Shown here: positions 6,941-14,557 of the stretch, in pieces
Layout: each line of letters begins with the position of its first letter
Numbering within the stretch: the stretch's first letter is position 1
DNA from: Rubrobacter sp.
GTDB taxonomy: Bacteria > Actinomycetota > Rubrobacteria > Rubrobacterales > Rubrobacteraceae
Reading direction: 5' to 3'
Length of the DNA: 17,808 nt
Assembly: GCA_016781705.1 (NCBI GenBank)
Contig: JADDPV010000279.1
Coordinates: 1-17,808, forward strand
Notes under the pieces: generated by a model
What the model saw: the letters and a program-made list of their open reading frames with translations, nothing else
Told to the model about the DNA's origin: nothing
The model's database searches: none
Made by a program: the position numbers and the translations under genes

Positions 6941-7333
6941 ATGGATACACCTCTGGACCTTGAAGCGTGGCGGCTCTTCGTATCGACGGCGTTGGCCGCA
7001 CACGCTGTGCGATGCCTTGGAGGGCGTATCGCCGTCGAGAGCAACGCGGAGGACCTCCTTGCCCTGGCGCGTCGCCTCGGCGAGGAGATGGGCTCCGTTG
7101 AGCGCAGGTACCATCTCCGCTTCGACCCGCCCTATCCCGGCGTCACCGCGGGACCGGAGGTCGTCGTCGGCGGCTGCCGTCTCTTGCTCGCCTGCACCGC
7201 CTCTGATGGCGACGAGCCGCCGCTTGGCGTGGTCTTCACTACCCTCATCCCCGGCCGCCTCCCCCAGGTATCGGTGGCGCCGGTCGAGGCCAGCATCCCC
7301 AAAGAGTGGCGTCCGGCCACCGACGCTTTCTAG
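6941..7333 (+). CDS. hypothetical protein
   Basis: I do not recognise this 130-residue protein. It has an N-terminal helical part (about 5-55, with AVESNAEDLLALARRLGEEMG) and a likely beta-rich part (about 56-115) containing EVVVGGCRLLLAC and LGVVFTTLIPG. There is no signal peptide, metal motif or membrane segment. The ATG at 6941 has only a weak purine patch upstream. It is divergent from the aconitase (90 bases between starts) and converges on the lyase gene with 28 bases between stops. Coding is supported by third-position GC preference and a sensible residue mix; the opposite strand has only a poor frame. Confidence 0.65.
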   Translation: MDTPLDLEAWRLFVSTALAAHAVRCLGGRIAVESNAEDLLALARRLGEEMGSVERRYHLRFDPPYPGVTAGPEVVVGGCRLLLACTASDGDEPPLGVVFTTLIPGRLPQVSVAPVEASIPKEWRPATDAF

Positions 7334-7361
7334 CTTCGGTCGAACGTTCGCTCGCCTCCAC

Positions 7362-8276
7362 CTACCGGGCGCCGCTCGGATCGTCGAGCAGCGAACGGTC
7401 GATTCGCGTCTTTAAGGGATGGCCGACGAGGCGCTCGAGCAGGTCGGAGGCGTCCATGAGCAAATCGAGGTCTATCCCGGTTTCGATCCCCATCTGCGCG
7501 AGCATGTAGGCCAGGTCCTCCGTCGCCACGTTTCCCCCCGCTCCGGGCGCGTTGGGACTGCCGCCGAGCCCACCGATCGAGGCGTCGAAGCTCGTGATTC
7601 CGGCCCCGAGCGTCGCCAAGACGTTCGCGGCGGCGAGCCCACGCGTATCGTGAAAATGGGCCCCAAAGTCTATGTCGGGGTGAGCCTCGCGCACCAGCGT
7701 GAACACGTCGAAGACCTGGCGTGGGTTCGCGATGCCTATAGTATCGGAGAGCACGATATCTTCGATGCCGGACTCGACAACCCTGGAGACGACGCGGAGC
7801 ACCTGGTCGCGATCGGGACGGCCCTCGAAGGGATCGCCGAAGACGGTCGAGATGTTGGCGCGCACGTGGATCCCATCCTCCCTGCCGCGGGCGGCGATGG
7901 GGGTGAAGCCGTCCAGAACCTTGTCTACCGACCTGTTCAGGTTGGCCCGGCAGTAGCTTTCGGTCGCCGCGCCTACCAGGACGACTTCCCCGACGCCCGC
8001 CGCCTTCGCCCGCTCGTAGCCCCGCTCGTTCGGGATGAGGCCACCGTAGACCACCCCGTTGCCCGAGGGCAACCCGGAGAGCACGTCCTCGGCGTCGGCG
8101 AGCTGAGGTATCGCTCTTGGTGAGACGAACGAGGTCGCCTCGAGCCGGCCGATCCCGGCTGCGGTGAGAGCCTCGATCAGGGAGATCTTCTCGGGAGTCG
8201 GAACGTTCGTCGCTTCGTTCTGGAGGCCGTCGCGAGGCCCGACCTCGACGATCTCGACCGATGTCGGCAGGTCCAC
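7362..8276 (-). CDS. HMG-CoA lyase family protein, copy 1, with Ser at the catalytic Cys position
   Basis: This 304-residue TIM-barrel protein of the DRE metallolyase/HMG-CoA lyase family has VGPRDGLQNE (12-21) with the metal- and substrate-binding Arg15-Asp16, AHFHDTRG (206-213) with metal ligands His207 and His209, and GNVATEDL (248-255). The flexible loop that in HMG-CoA lyase reads GGCP with the catalytic Cys reads GGLGGSPNAPG here: Ser240 (AGT at 7559-7557). Classical enzymes cleave 3-hydroxy-3-methylglutaryl-CoA into acetyl-CoA and acetoacetate, and loss of that Cys strongly impairs them, so this copy may act on another 3-hydroxyacyl-CoA. Its GTG start overlaps the TAG stop of the CoA-transferase by one base, which implies translational coupling: the transferase likely makes the CoA ester that this protein splits. 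Copy 2 at 14558-15454 keeps the Cys. Confidence 0.92.
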   Translation of the reverse strand: MDLPTSVEIVEVGPRDGLQNEATNVPTPEKISLIEALTAAGIGRLEATSFVSPRAIPQLADAEDVLSGLPSGNGVVYGGLIPNERGYERAKAAGVGEVVLVGAATESYCRANLNRSVDKVLDGFTPIAARGREDGIHVRANISTVFGDPFEGRPDRDQVLRVVSRVVESGIEDIVLSDTIGIANPRQVFDVFTLVREAHPDIDFGAHFHDTRGLAAANVLATLGAGITSFDASIGGLGGSPNAPGAGGNVATEDLAYMLAQMGIETGIDLDLLMDASDLLERLVGHPLKTRIDRSLLDDPSGAR

Positions 8277-9526
8277 TAGAGCACTCCTTCCCCGTAGAGC
8301 CGCTCCAATTCGTCAGACGAGAGCCCTAAGAGCCCGCCGTAGACTTCCTCGTTGTGCTGCCCGAGCGAGCCACCGTACCATTCGATCTCGCCGGGTGTCT
8401 TGGAGAGCTTCGGGATGAGGCCCGGCATCTTCACCAGCCCGATCCCTTCGATCTCGGCATCGAGGAACATCCGTCGCGCGTGGTACTGGGGGTCCTCCAT
8501 GATGTCGGTTACAGAGTAGATCGGGCCGACCGGAACCTCCGCCTCTTCGAGGATATGGAAGACTTCGTCCGCCGTGTGCTGCCTGGTCCAGTCCTCGATA
8601 AGGTCGTCGAGCTCCTCGGCGTGCTCGGTGCGATCCGCGTTGGTTTCGTAACGTGGGTCCTCGCCCAGCTCGGGGTGTCCTATAACCTTCATGAGCCGTT
8701 TGAAGATGGCGTCGCTGTTCCCCCCGATGGCGACGTAGGAACCGTCGCCCGAGCAATAGGAGTTGCTCGGGGTGATCCCCGGGAGAGCAGCCCCGGTTCG
8801 CTCGCGGACGATCCCCGCCACGTCGAACTCGGGGACCATCGACTCCATCATGCCGAAGACCGCCTCGTAGAGCGCCACGTCCACGACCTGTCCCTCGTTC
8901 CGGCCTTGTACGTCCCGGGCGTGGACGGCCATGAGTGCCCCTATGACGGCGTAGAGCGAGGCGAGCGAGTCGCCGAGGCTGATCCCGGCCCGCACCGGGG
9001 GCCGGTCGGGCTCGCCGGTGATGTAGCGGATGCCGCCCATCGCCTCGCCGATGTTCGCGAACCCGGGCCTGCCCTTGTAGGGACCGTCCTGCCCGTAGCC
9101 CGAGACGCGAACCAGGATGAGCCGGGGGTTCAGCTCGTGCAGGACCTCCCATCCCAGGCCCAGCTTCTCGAGCGTGCCGGGCTTGAAGTTCTCGACCAGG
9201 ATGTCCGACTCGGCCGCGAGGCGTTTGGCGAGATCGAGGCCGTCCGGGTGGCCCACGTTCAGCGTGACGAGCTTCTTGTTGCGGGACTGGAGCGCCCACC
9301 ATAGCGAGGTCTCCGTCCTGGGATCGACGTAGCGCCAGCCCCTCAAGGGGTCGCCCGCCCCCGGACGCTCCACCTTTATGACCTCCGCCCCGAACTCGGC
9401 CATGATCCTGGTCGCAAAAGGACCGGCGATGAGCGAGCCGAACTCGAGGACGCGCAGCCCTTCGAGCGGCCGATTGTGCTCCCGCATGGGGCTCCGGGCG
9501 CTATTCAAAGGATCGCTATTGGTCAT
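8276..9526 (-). CDS. family III CoA-transferase (CaiB/BaiF/Frc type)
   Basis: The 416-residue protein is a complete family III CoA-transferase, which moves CoA between carboxylic acids through an aspartyl-CoA anhydride. Motifs in order: LEGLRVLEFGSLIAGPFATR (21-40), EVIKVERPGAGDP (48-60), VENFKPGTLEKLGLG (111-125), GFANIGEAMGG (155-165) and RAGISLGDS (179-187), where Asp186 fits the catalytic aspartate. The C-domain follows normally and ends LERLYGEGVL. The ATG at 9526 has AAGG-type sites just upstream. It is translationally coupled to the downstream lyase gene, so the pair probably activates and cleaves a dicarboxylic or branched hydroxy acid; the substrate is not evident. A closely similar N-terminal fragment lies at 11966-12277 and a C-terminal scrap at 15451-15531. 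Confidence 0.95.
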   Translation of the reverse strand: MTNSDPLNSARSPMREHNRPLEGLRVLEFGSLIAGPFATRIMAEFGAEVIKVERPGAGDPLRGWRYVDPRTETSLWWALQSRNKKLVTLNVGHPDGLDLAKRLAAESDILVENFKPGTLEKLGLGWEVLHELNPRLILVRVSGYGQDGPYKGRPGFANIGEAMGGIRYITGEPDRPPVRAGISLGDSLASLYAVIGALMAVHARDVQGRNEGQVVDVALYEAVFGMMESMVPEFDVAGIVRERTGAALPGITPSNSYCSGDGSYVAIGGNSDAIFKRLMKVIGHPELGEDPRYETNADRTEHAEELDDLIEDWTRQHTADEVFHILEEAEVPVGPIYSVTDIMEDPQYHARRMFLDAEIEGIGLVKMPGLIPKLSKTPGEIEWYGGSLGQHNEEVYGGLLGLSSDELERLYGEGVL

Positions 9527-9662
9527 ACACCTTATTCCTTTCGGGTAAACAGTCGAAAATTACGGAAGAAGCGCCATTATCCATGCCCGACCCTGCTTCG
9601 TTGCTCAGAAATCCGCCCCGGCGAGTAACGCTCGCGCGAAGCGCGGAGCCAGAACTCTCGCC

Positions 9663-9703
9663 CGCGAGGGGCTTTATCTCTCCGGGATACGAAGCCCCTC
9701 GCG
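9663..9703. terminator. 12-bp inverted repeat between operons
   Basis: CGCGAGGGGCTT at 9663-9674 is perfectly complemented by AAGCCCCTCGCG at 9692-9703 around a 17-base loop. It lies between the amidase stop (9817) and the CoA-transferase start (9526), the only sizeable gap in this minus-strand run. No T-run follows on the minus strand, so it may be a terminator of the rho-dependent or T-less kind, or an operator. The rest of 9527-9816 shows no gene. Confidence 0.5.
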
Positions 9704-9816
9704 GTTAATTGTGCAGCCGCCAAATCGAGTCCCCAGGGTTAGCTACTATTGCTCGTCGGCTCTTATACTCAAGGGCCGAGCGTAGGATGTCTTCATCCGA
9801 GTTGCATTTCGCGCGG

Positions 9817-10497
9817 TCACGCCTGCCCTGCCCTCGCCGGTTTCGGCGACGGTCCCCCCTCTGGTCGCACGCTCTCCAGGTAGGCCAGCGCGTCCTCGAT
9901 GGAGACGACGTCGGCGTACTTGGCCTGGAGGTCCACCAGGTTCGCCTCGTGCGGCTCCGACGCACGATCGCCGATGCACTCGCGCGGCACGAGTGCCGGG
10001 TAGCCGGACTGCAGCAGATCTATCGCCGTGGCCCGGATGCAGCCGCTTGTGGTCGCACCGCAGAGGACCACGGTGTCCACTTTCTGGGTCGCCAGGACGG
10101 CAGCGAGGTTGGTACCGAAGAAGGCCGAGGCCCCCTTCTTGAGGATCACCATCTCGTCCTCCCGGCGCTCGAGGCGTGGGTCTATCTCGACCCACTTACC
10201 ACCGATCTGCAGTTCCCCGAGGGCGGGGATCTTCTGGGTCCAGAGCGCTCCGTCCTTGAGATTGGGCTCGAAGCCGATAGTCGTGAAGATTACCGGCAGG
10301 TTCAACTCTCGGGCGGCGTCTACGACGCGCCTGGTGGCCTCGACCTCATTGGTCATGTCCGCGCCCAGAGCGCACTCCGGATCGGTAAAGCCTCGACTGA
10401 AGTCCACGACCAGCACCGCCGGGCGCTCGCCCAAAGAGAACGCCTGTCCCAGGCGGGCCTGCTCATAGATCTCCTCCGTCGTTCGTGTCTCGCTCAT
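9817..10497 (-). CDS. isochorismatase-fold amidase (N-carbamoylsarcosine amidase-like)
   Basis: This 226-residue cysteine hydrolase has the family triad: Asp32 in VVDFSRGF, a Lys in ILKKGASAFFGT (Lys120 or Lys121) and Cys153 in CGATTSGCIRATA. The N-terminal extension and the SAFFGT and GATTSGCIR blocks fit the N-carbamoylsarcosine amidohydrolase/maleamate amidase branch rather than true isochorismatases. It starts 4 bases after the hydantoinase stop, with GGTGGGG inside that gene's last codons as ribosome site, so the two are one transcript. A hydantoinase opens a cyclic imide to an N-carbamoyl acid, and an amidase of this type could then release ammonia and CO2. That order is inference, and the natural substrate is unknown. 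The C-terminal 15 residues are a Pro/Ala-rich tail. Confidence 0.9.
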   Translation of the reverse strand: MSETRTTEEIYEQARLGQAFSLGERPAVLVVDFSRGFTDPECALGADMTNEVEATRRVVDAARELNLPVIFTTIGFEPNLKDGALWTQKIPALGELQIGGKWVEIDPRLERREDEMVILKKGASAFFGTNLAAVLATQKVDTVVLCGATTSGCIRATAIDLLQSGYPALVPRECIGDRASEPHEANLVDLQAKYADVVSIEDALAYLESVRPEGGPSPKPARAGQA

Positions 10498-10501
10498 CGC
10501 A

Positions 10502-11932
10502 TTACCCCACCGTTATGGGCCGCTGACCAGGGGAGCCGGGAAGCTCCTCGCCGAAGCGGGCGCGTCGTACGAACTGCCCGGCTCCCGGCTCGGCCACCAG
10601 CTCGTCGTTCTCCACTATCACCTGGCCCCTCAACATCACCACCTCCGGCGCGCCGGTCACCTCTGTGCCCTCGAAGAGGTTGTAATCCACGAGGGAGTGG
10701 TGCGTGCTCGCCGAGAGGGTCTTGCGCTTCTCCGGGTCGAAGACCACGATGTCCGCGTCGCTGCCCACGGCTATCGTGCCCTTGCGCGGGTAGAGGCCGA
10801 AGAAGCGCGCCGGCGCGGTGGAGAGCAGCTCGACCATCCGGTTGAGCGAGAAGCGGCCCTGCCGCACGCCGAAGTTGTGGATCATCATCACCCGGTCCTC
10901 GATGCCGGGGCCGCCGTTCGGGATCTTGGAGAAGTCGTCGCGCCCGAGCGTCTTCTGGCCATCCCAGTTAAAGGGGCAGTGGTCGGTGGAGATCACGGAG
11001 AGCACCCCGGTCGATAGGGCATGCCAGAGGTGCTCCTGGTTCTCCTTCGGTCGCGGCGGAGGGGTGTAGATGTATTTCGCCCCCTCGAAGTCGGGCTGGT
11101 CGAGGTGCGTCTCGTCTATAAAGAGGTACTGCGTGCAGGTCTCGCCCCACGCCCGCCAGTCCGCTTCCCGCGCCCGGGCGATGGGGTCTATGGCCTCCTT
11201 GCAGGAGACGTGCACCACGTAGAGCGGGGCGTCGGCCAACCGTGCGAGCTGGATGGCGCGGTTCGTCGCCTCACCCTCGGTAACGGGCGGGCGCGTGGCG
11301 GCGTGCCACTTGGGCTCCGTCTTCCCCTCGGCGATGGCCTGCTTGACCAGCACGTCTATGGCGTCGCCGTTCTCGGCGTGTACCATAACGAGCGCTCCGG
11401 TCTCGTGCGCCTGCTGCATGACTTTGAAGAGCGTCTCGTCGTCCACCATGACGGCGCCCTTGTAAGCCATGAAGAGCTTGTAGCTGGTGACGCCCTCCTC
11501 CTCGACGATGCGCCTCAGCTCGTCCATCTGCGAGGGGTCGGAGAGGTCGGTGATCGCCATGTGGAAGCCCACGTCTATGACGGGCTTGTTGTTCTCGATC
11601 TTGCGGTGCCAGTCGGCGAGGGCGGCGGCGAGAGAGTCCCCGGGGGTCTGGACACAGAAGTCCACCAGCGAGGTCGTGCCGCCGAAGGCCGCCGCGGCGG
11701 TCCCCGAGGTCCACGTGTCGATGGTCGTCGTGCCGCCGAACGGGAACTCGATGTGCGTGTGGGGGTCTATGCAACCGGGGATGACGTACTTGCCGCTGGC
11801 GTCGATGACTTTGTCGGCCTGCACGTCGAGCGACCGCCCGATCAGGGTGACCGTCTCATCCTCGACGAAGATGTCCCCGGAGTAGTCGTCGGCGGCCGTG
11901 ACGATGCGACCACCCTTGATGAGTACGGACAT
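10502..11932 (-). CDS. hydA: dihydropyrimidinase / D-hydantoinase
   Basis: This 476-residue amidohydrolase-superfamily enzyme reversibly hydrolyses cyclic imides such as 5,6-dihydropyrimidines or hydantoins to N-carbamoyl amino acids. All binuclear metal ligands are visible: His58 and His60 (DPHTHIEF), the carboxylated Lys152 (SYKLFMAYKG), His185 (VHAENGD), His241 (VHVSC) and Asp317 (STDHCPF). The length is normal. ATG 11932 follows GGAGGCAGAGGAGCAA, a good ribosome site. It is the first of a two-gene unit with the amidase. There is no PydB-like beta-ureidopropionase or dihydropyrimidine dehydrogenase nearby, so a full pyrimidine-degradation pathway is not shown here. The gene sits directly downstream of a CoA-transferase remnant and a broken transporter. 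Confidence 0.95.
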   Translation of the reverse strand: MSVLIKGGRIVTAADDYSGDIFVEDETVTLIGRSLDVQADKVIDASGKYVIPGCIDPHTHIEFPFGGTTTIDTWTSGTAAAAFGGTTSLVDFCVQTPGDSLAAALADWHRKIENNKPVIDVGFHMAITDLSDPSQMDELRRIVEEEGVTSYKLFMAYKGAVMVDDETLFKVMQQAHETGALVMVHAENGDAIDVLVKQAIAEGKTEPKWHAATRPPVTEGEATNRAIQLARLADAPLYVVHVSCKEAIDPIARAREADWRAWGETCTQYLFIDETHLDQPDFEGAKYIYTPPPRPKENQEHLWHALSTGVLSVISTDHCPFNWDGQKTLGRDDFSKIPNGGPGIEDRVMMIHNFGVRQGRFSLNRMVELLSTAPARFFGLYPRKGTIAVGSDADIVVFDPEKRKTLSASTHHSLVDYNLFEGTEVTGAPEVVMLRGQVIVENDELVAEPGAGQFVRRARFGEELPGSPGQRPITVG

Positions 11933-11965
11933 TTGCTCCTCTGCCTCCTTCTCCGAAATCCGCTG

Positions 11966-12277
11966 TTACGACGCCTGTTTTGCATCAACTCCTCTGTGCT
12001 CGGTAAAATCAAGGCTTACTTTCGCGCCACCGGCAAGGGACTGTAGCGACCACCACGGCAAAGCCTTGGTCCTGGGATCGACGCAGCGCCGGTTCCGGAG
12101 CGGATCCTCCGTACCCGGACGCTTCGGCTTTACGACCTCCGCCCCGAGCCTGGTCATGATCCTGGTCGCGAACGGCCCGGCGATAAACGGGCCGAGGGCG
12201 AGGGCGCTCAGCCCTTCGAGCGGCCTCTCCTGCCCGGCGAGCTTCCGGGCGCCGGTGAGGGGATCGGAGCTGGTCAT
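11966..12277 (-). pseudogene. N-terminal remnant of a family III CoA-transferase
   Basis: From ATG 12277 the frame reads MTSSDPLTGARK and then RPLEGL, FIAGPFATRIM, LGAEVVK, GTEDPLR and CVDPRTK. It follows the first ~100 residues of the intact CoA-transferase at 8276-9526 (MTNSDPLNSAR, RPLEGL, LIAGPFATRIM, FGAEVIK, GAGDPLR, YVDPRTE) and then stops at a TAA. Conserved residues are already altered: VKPKRPG for VKVERPG and CVDPRT for YVDPRT. The catalytic Asp and the whole C-domain are missing, so it cannot be a transferase. Its ATG lies 5 bases after the MFS remnant's stop, preserving an operon-like junction. The close match of the leader MTxSDPL suggests a duplicate of the neighbouring gene rather than an unrelated transferase. 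Confidence 0.88.
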
Positions 12278-12281
12278 CCTG

Positions 12282-13623
12282 CTACCTCGCCGGCTCTTCG
12301 GCGGCGCGCTCTTTGGGCCAGGCATCGTAGACGTCGATCTTGGAGGTCTCCACCGCGATAAAGACCGAGATCACCGTCACCAGGGCCGTCGCGATCATGT
12401 ACAGGGTGAAAGGCCAGAACGCGCCACCCGACCACGCGAGCAGCGCGGTGGCGACGAACGGAGCGATACCGCCCCCGAAGATCGGCGCGAGCTGGTAGCC
12501 GATGGAGGCCTCGCTGTAGCGGACGCTCGTGCCGAAGAGCTCGGAGAGGAAGCTTGCCTGCGGGGCATACATCGCGGCGTGGCCCAGAGCCAAAGACAGC
12601 ACTATCGCCAGCCAGATCAAGACCGTCGACTCGCTGTTGAGCAGCCAGAAGTACGGGAAGGTGATGAGGATGCAGACCGCCGCGCCCCTCATGTGCACTG
12701 GCCGCCGGCCGATCTTGTCCGAGAGCGCCCCGAAGGCCGGGATGATGAAGAACTCGATGGTCGCGGCGATCAGGACGCCGCTCAGGGCCAGGCTCTCCGG
12801 CACCCCCAGAATATCGGCGACGCAGGTGTGCACGAAGACGGAGAAGAGCACGTTGTCCCCGAGGCGCGCCCCCATCGCCAGAAGCACGTTCTTGGGCTGG
12901 CTGCGGGTCACCTCCATGATGGGCGGGGCCGGGCTCGCCCTCGCTCTCCGCCCGGGCCTCGCTGAAAGCCGGAGACTCCTCGACGCGCAGCCTGATGAAC
13001 AGCCCCACCACCACTAAGAGGATGCTCAAGATGAACGGGATGCGCCAGCCCCACGCCAGGAACGCCTCCTCGGGGAGCCTCTCGAACAGGATGAAGACCG
13101 CGTCCGCGAGCACGAGCCCCGCGGGGACCCCCATCTGCACCCAGCTTCCGTAGAAGCCGCGCCTGTTCCTGGGGGTGTGTTCCACGGACATCAAGACCGC
13201 TCCGCCCTACTCCCCACCGACGGCGAAGCCCTGCACGACGCGCAGCAGAACGAGCAGTATCGGCGCCCAGATCCCTATCGTCGCGTAGGTCGGCAGCAAG
13301 CCTATGAGGGCGGTGGCTACGCCCATCATCGTCAGCGTGATTATCAGCATCGATCTGTGCCCGAGCCTGTCGCCGTAGTGGCCGAAGACCAGCCCGCCTA
13401 TGGGCCGGGCGCCGAAGCCGACCCCGAACGTGGCGAAAGCGGCCAACGTCCCGACCAGCGGGTCGAAGCTCGGGAAGAACAGCTGGTTGAAGACCAACGC
13501 GGCCGCCGTCCCGTAGAGGAAGAAGTCGTACCACTCCATGGTGGTGCCTATGAAGCTGGCTAGGGCCACCCGCGTGATCGGTGTGCGCTGCTGCTGCGCA
13601 CCCTCTCCTCCGGTCCTATCCAT
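12282..13623 (-). pseudogene. MFS metabolite:H+ symporter (MHS/ShiA-ProP type), disrupted
   Basis: The N-part (13623-13210) reads TTMEWYDFFLYGTAAALVF and GARPIGGLVFGHYGDRLGHR, marks of the metabolite:H+ symporter family, which import shikimate, 2-oxoglutarate, proline or similar acids. It ends at VVQGFAVGGE, where the conserved GGEWGGA motif has TAG (13209-13207) in place of TGG, in frame; the next codons continue GGAVLMSVEHTPRNRRG. A second lesion near 12917-12930, in a C/G-rich run, shifts the frame by one base before MEVTRSQPKNVLLAMGARL. The C-half then runs intact to KERAAEEPAR. The whole span is 447 codons plus one base, so the repaired length (about 447) is normal. The ATG at 13623 has GGAGGAGAGG upstream but rather far. 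It is probably dead; an internal start could give at most a half transporter. Confidence 0.9.
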
Positions 13624-13709
13624 GCATTTCTCTTACCTCTCCTCCAGCGTTGGCATCGATGATACCCGATCCGATATTTCCGCGCCAATACCACCAACGC
13701 CAGGTTTGG

Positions 13710-13728
13710 GGAAGGCTACCAGCCTTCC
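13710..13728. repeat. 8-bp hairpin between the hydratase remnant and MFS remnant
   Basis: GGAAGGCT (13710-13717) and AGCCTTCC (13721-13728) form a perfect stem around ACC. It lies in the 149-base gap just after the stop of the enoyl-CoA hydratase remnant. No T-run follows on either strand, so a terminator role is uncertain. Confidence 0.55.
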
Positions 13729-13772
13729 ACGGCGTGCCGCCCGAGGGCGGGCGTTCAGGTGCAACGCGGTCC

Positions 13773-14306
13773 TCAGGAAGAGTCCTGGGCTCTTTCCCGG
13801 TACGTCCGCACCTTATCCCGCGTCTCTTCCTCCTCGAGGACCCGCGTGAACTCGCGCACGCTGGCACGCATCGACTCCCGCAGACCGCCGGCGTTTTGCC
13901 ACGTCTCCGACAGCCGCTTCTGCGCAGCGAGCGCCGCTCTCGGATACCCCGCCAGCCGGTCCAACATCCGGTTCGCACGCCCTCCCAGCGCCTCCTGTTC
14001 CACCGCCGCGTTCAGGAACCCCAATTTCTATCTCCTCCACCCCATACAGGTCTCCGGTCAGGAGCCTCTCTTTGACCCTGCTCAGCCCGACGGGCTGCTG
14101 CAATATAAGGCGGCGTCCAGGACGGAAGGGATGCCTGCCTTGATCCCGGGCATCCCGACCCTGGTGTTCTTCGTGGCGGCGCGGACGTCGCAGAAGATCT
14201 CCAGCTCCATCGCGTCGCCCCGCGCAAGACCCGTCCGGCATGGCAACCGTTCCTCTGCCATCCGCAACTCGTAGAGCCTGCGGACCAAGGATGAGCCCCC
14301 GATCTC
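13773..14306 (-). pseudogene. enoyl-CoA hydratase/isomerase remnant
   Basis: Three reading frames together rebuild the C-terminal two thirds of a crotonase-family protein. From 14306: LVRRLYELRMAEE, then GDAMELEIFCDVRAATKNTRVGMPGIK and GIPSVLDAAL. After a shift near 14100: VGLSRVKERLLTGDLYGVEEI. After another near 14025: GFLNAAVEQEALGGRANRML, AALAAQKRL and a normal helical end. The usual AAVNG-GGG oxyanion region is degraded (PCRTGLARGDAM), and the N-terminal third with the AGxD loop is not found. A TAG lies in frame at 14309-14307. Intact family members hydrate 2-enoyl-CoA thioesters. It sits between a lyase gene and a symporter remnant, so it once fitted the same CoA-ester pathway. Confidence 0.82.
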
Positions 14307-14432
14307 CTATACGGCGGAGCAGTACATACGTAACCGGGGCCATGAGCTATACAGGAGCCGGCAAGGGGCACCGTTTACCGCGAAGGTGAAGAGGGTGAGG
14401 AGGACGACGCCAGGGACGTCACGCCGGAGCCA

Positions 14433-14463
14433 GACACTGCCCCGCGGCCAGCGGGGTAGTGTC
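14433..14463. repeat. 13-bp hairpin downstream of lyase copy 2
   Basis: GACACTGCCCCGC (14433-14445) pairs with GCGGGGTAGTGTC (14451-14463) over 13 positions, one a G-T pair on the plus strand, around a GGCCA loop. It is about 95 bases past the stop of lyase copy 2. There is no T-run. The surrounding stretch 14307-14557 shows no gene. Confidence 0.85.
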
Positions 14464-14557
14464 GCCGGAAGGGCCGGGGCTAAGAGAGCCGGGTGACGTT
14501 CCGGGTTCGAGGATCATCTGGCGCGCGTTCCCGAACGTCTTCGCCACGTCCACCCTC

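Noticed and set aside
7341..7350. CGAACGTTCG palindrome between convergent genes
   Set aside because: Only 10 bases, lacks the 4-base spacer of a LexA-type site, and lies at gene ends, so it is probably chance.
8354..9304. 316-codon open frame antisense to the CoA-transferase
   Set aside because: Mirror frame with no domain; the opposite strand is clearly the gene.
13207..13209. Amber codon recoded as an amino acid in the symporter
   Set aside because: A second, unrelated frameshift in the same gene and broken neighbours make a pseudogene far more likely.
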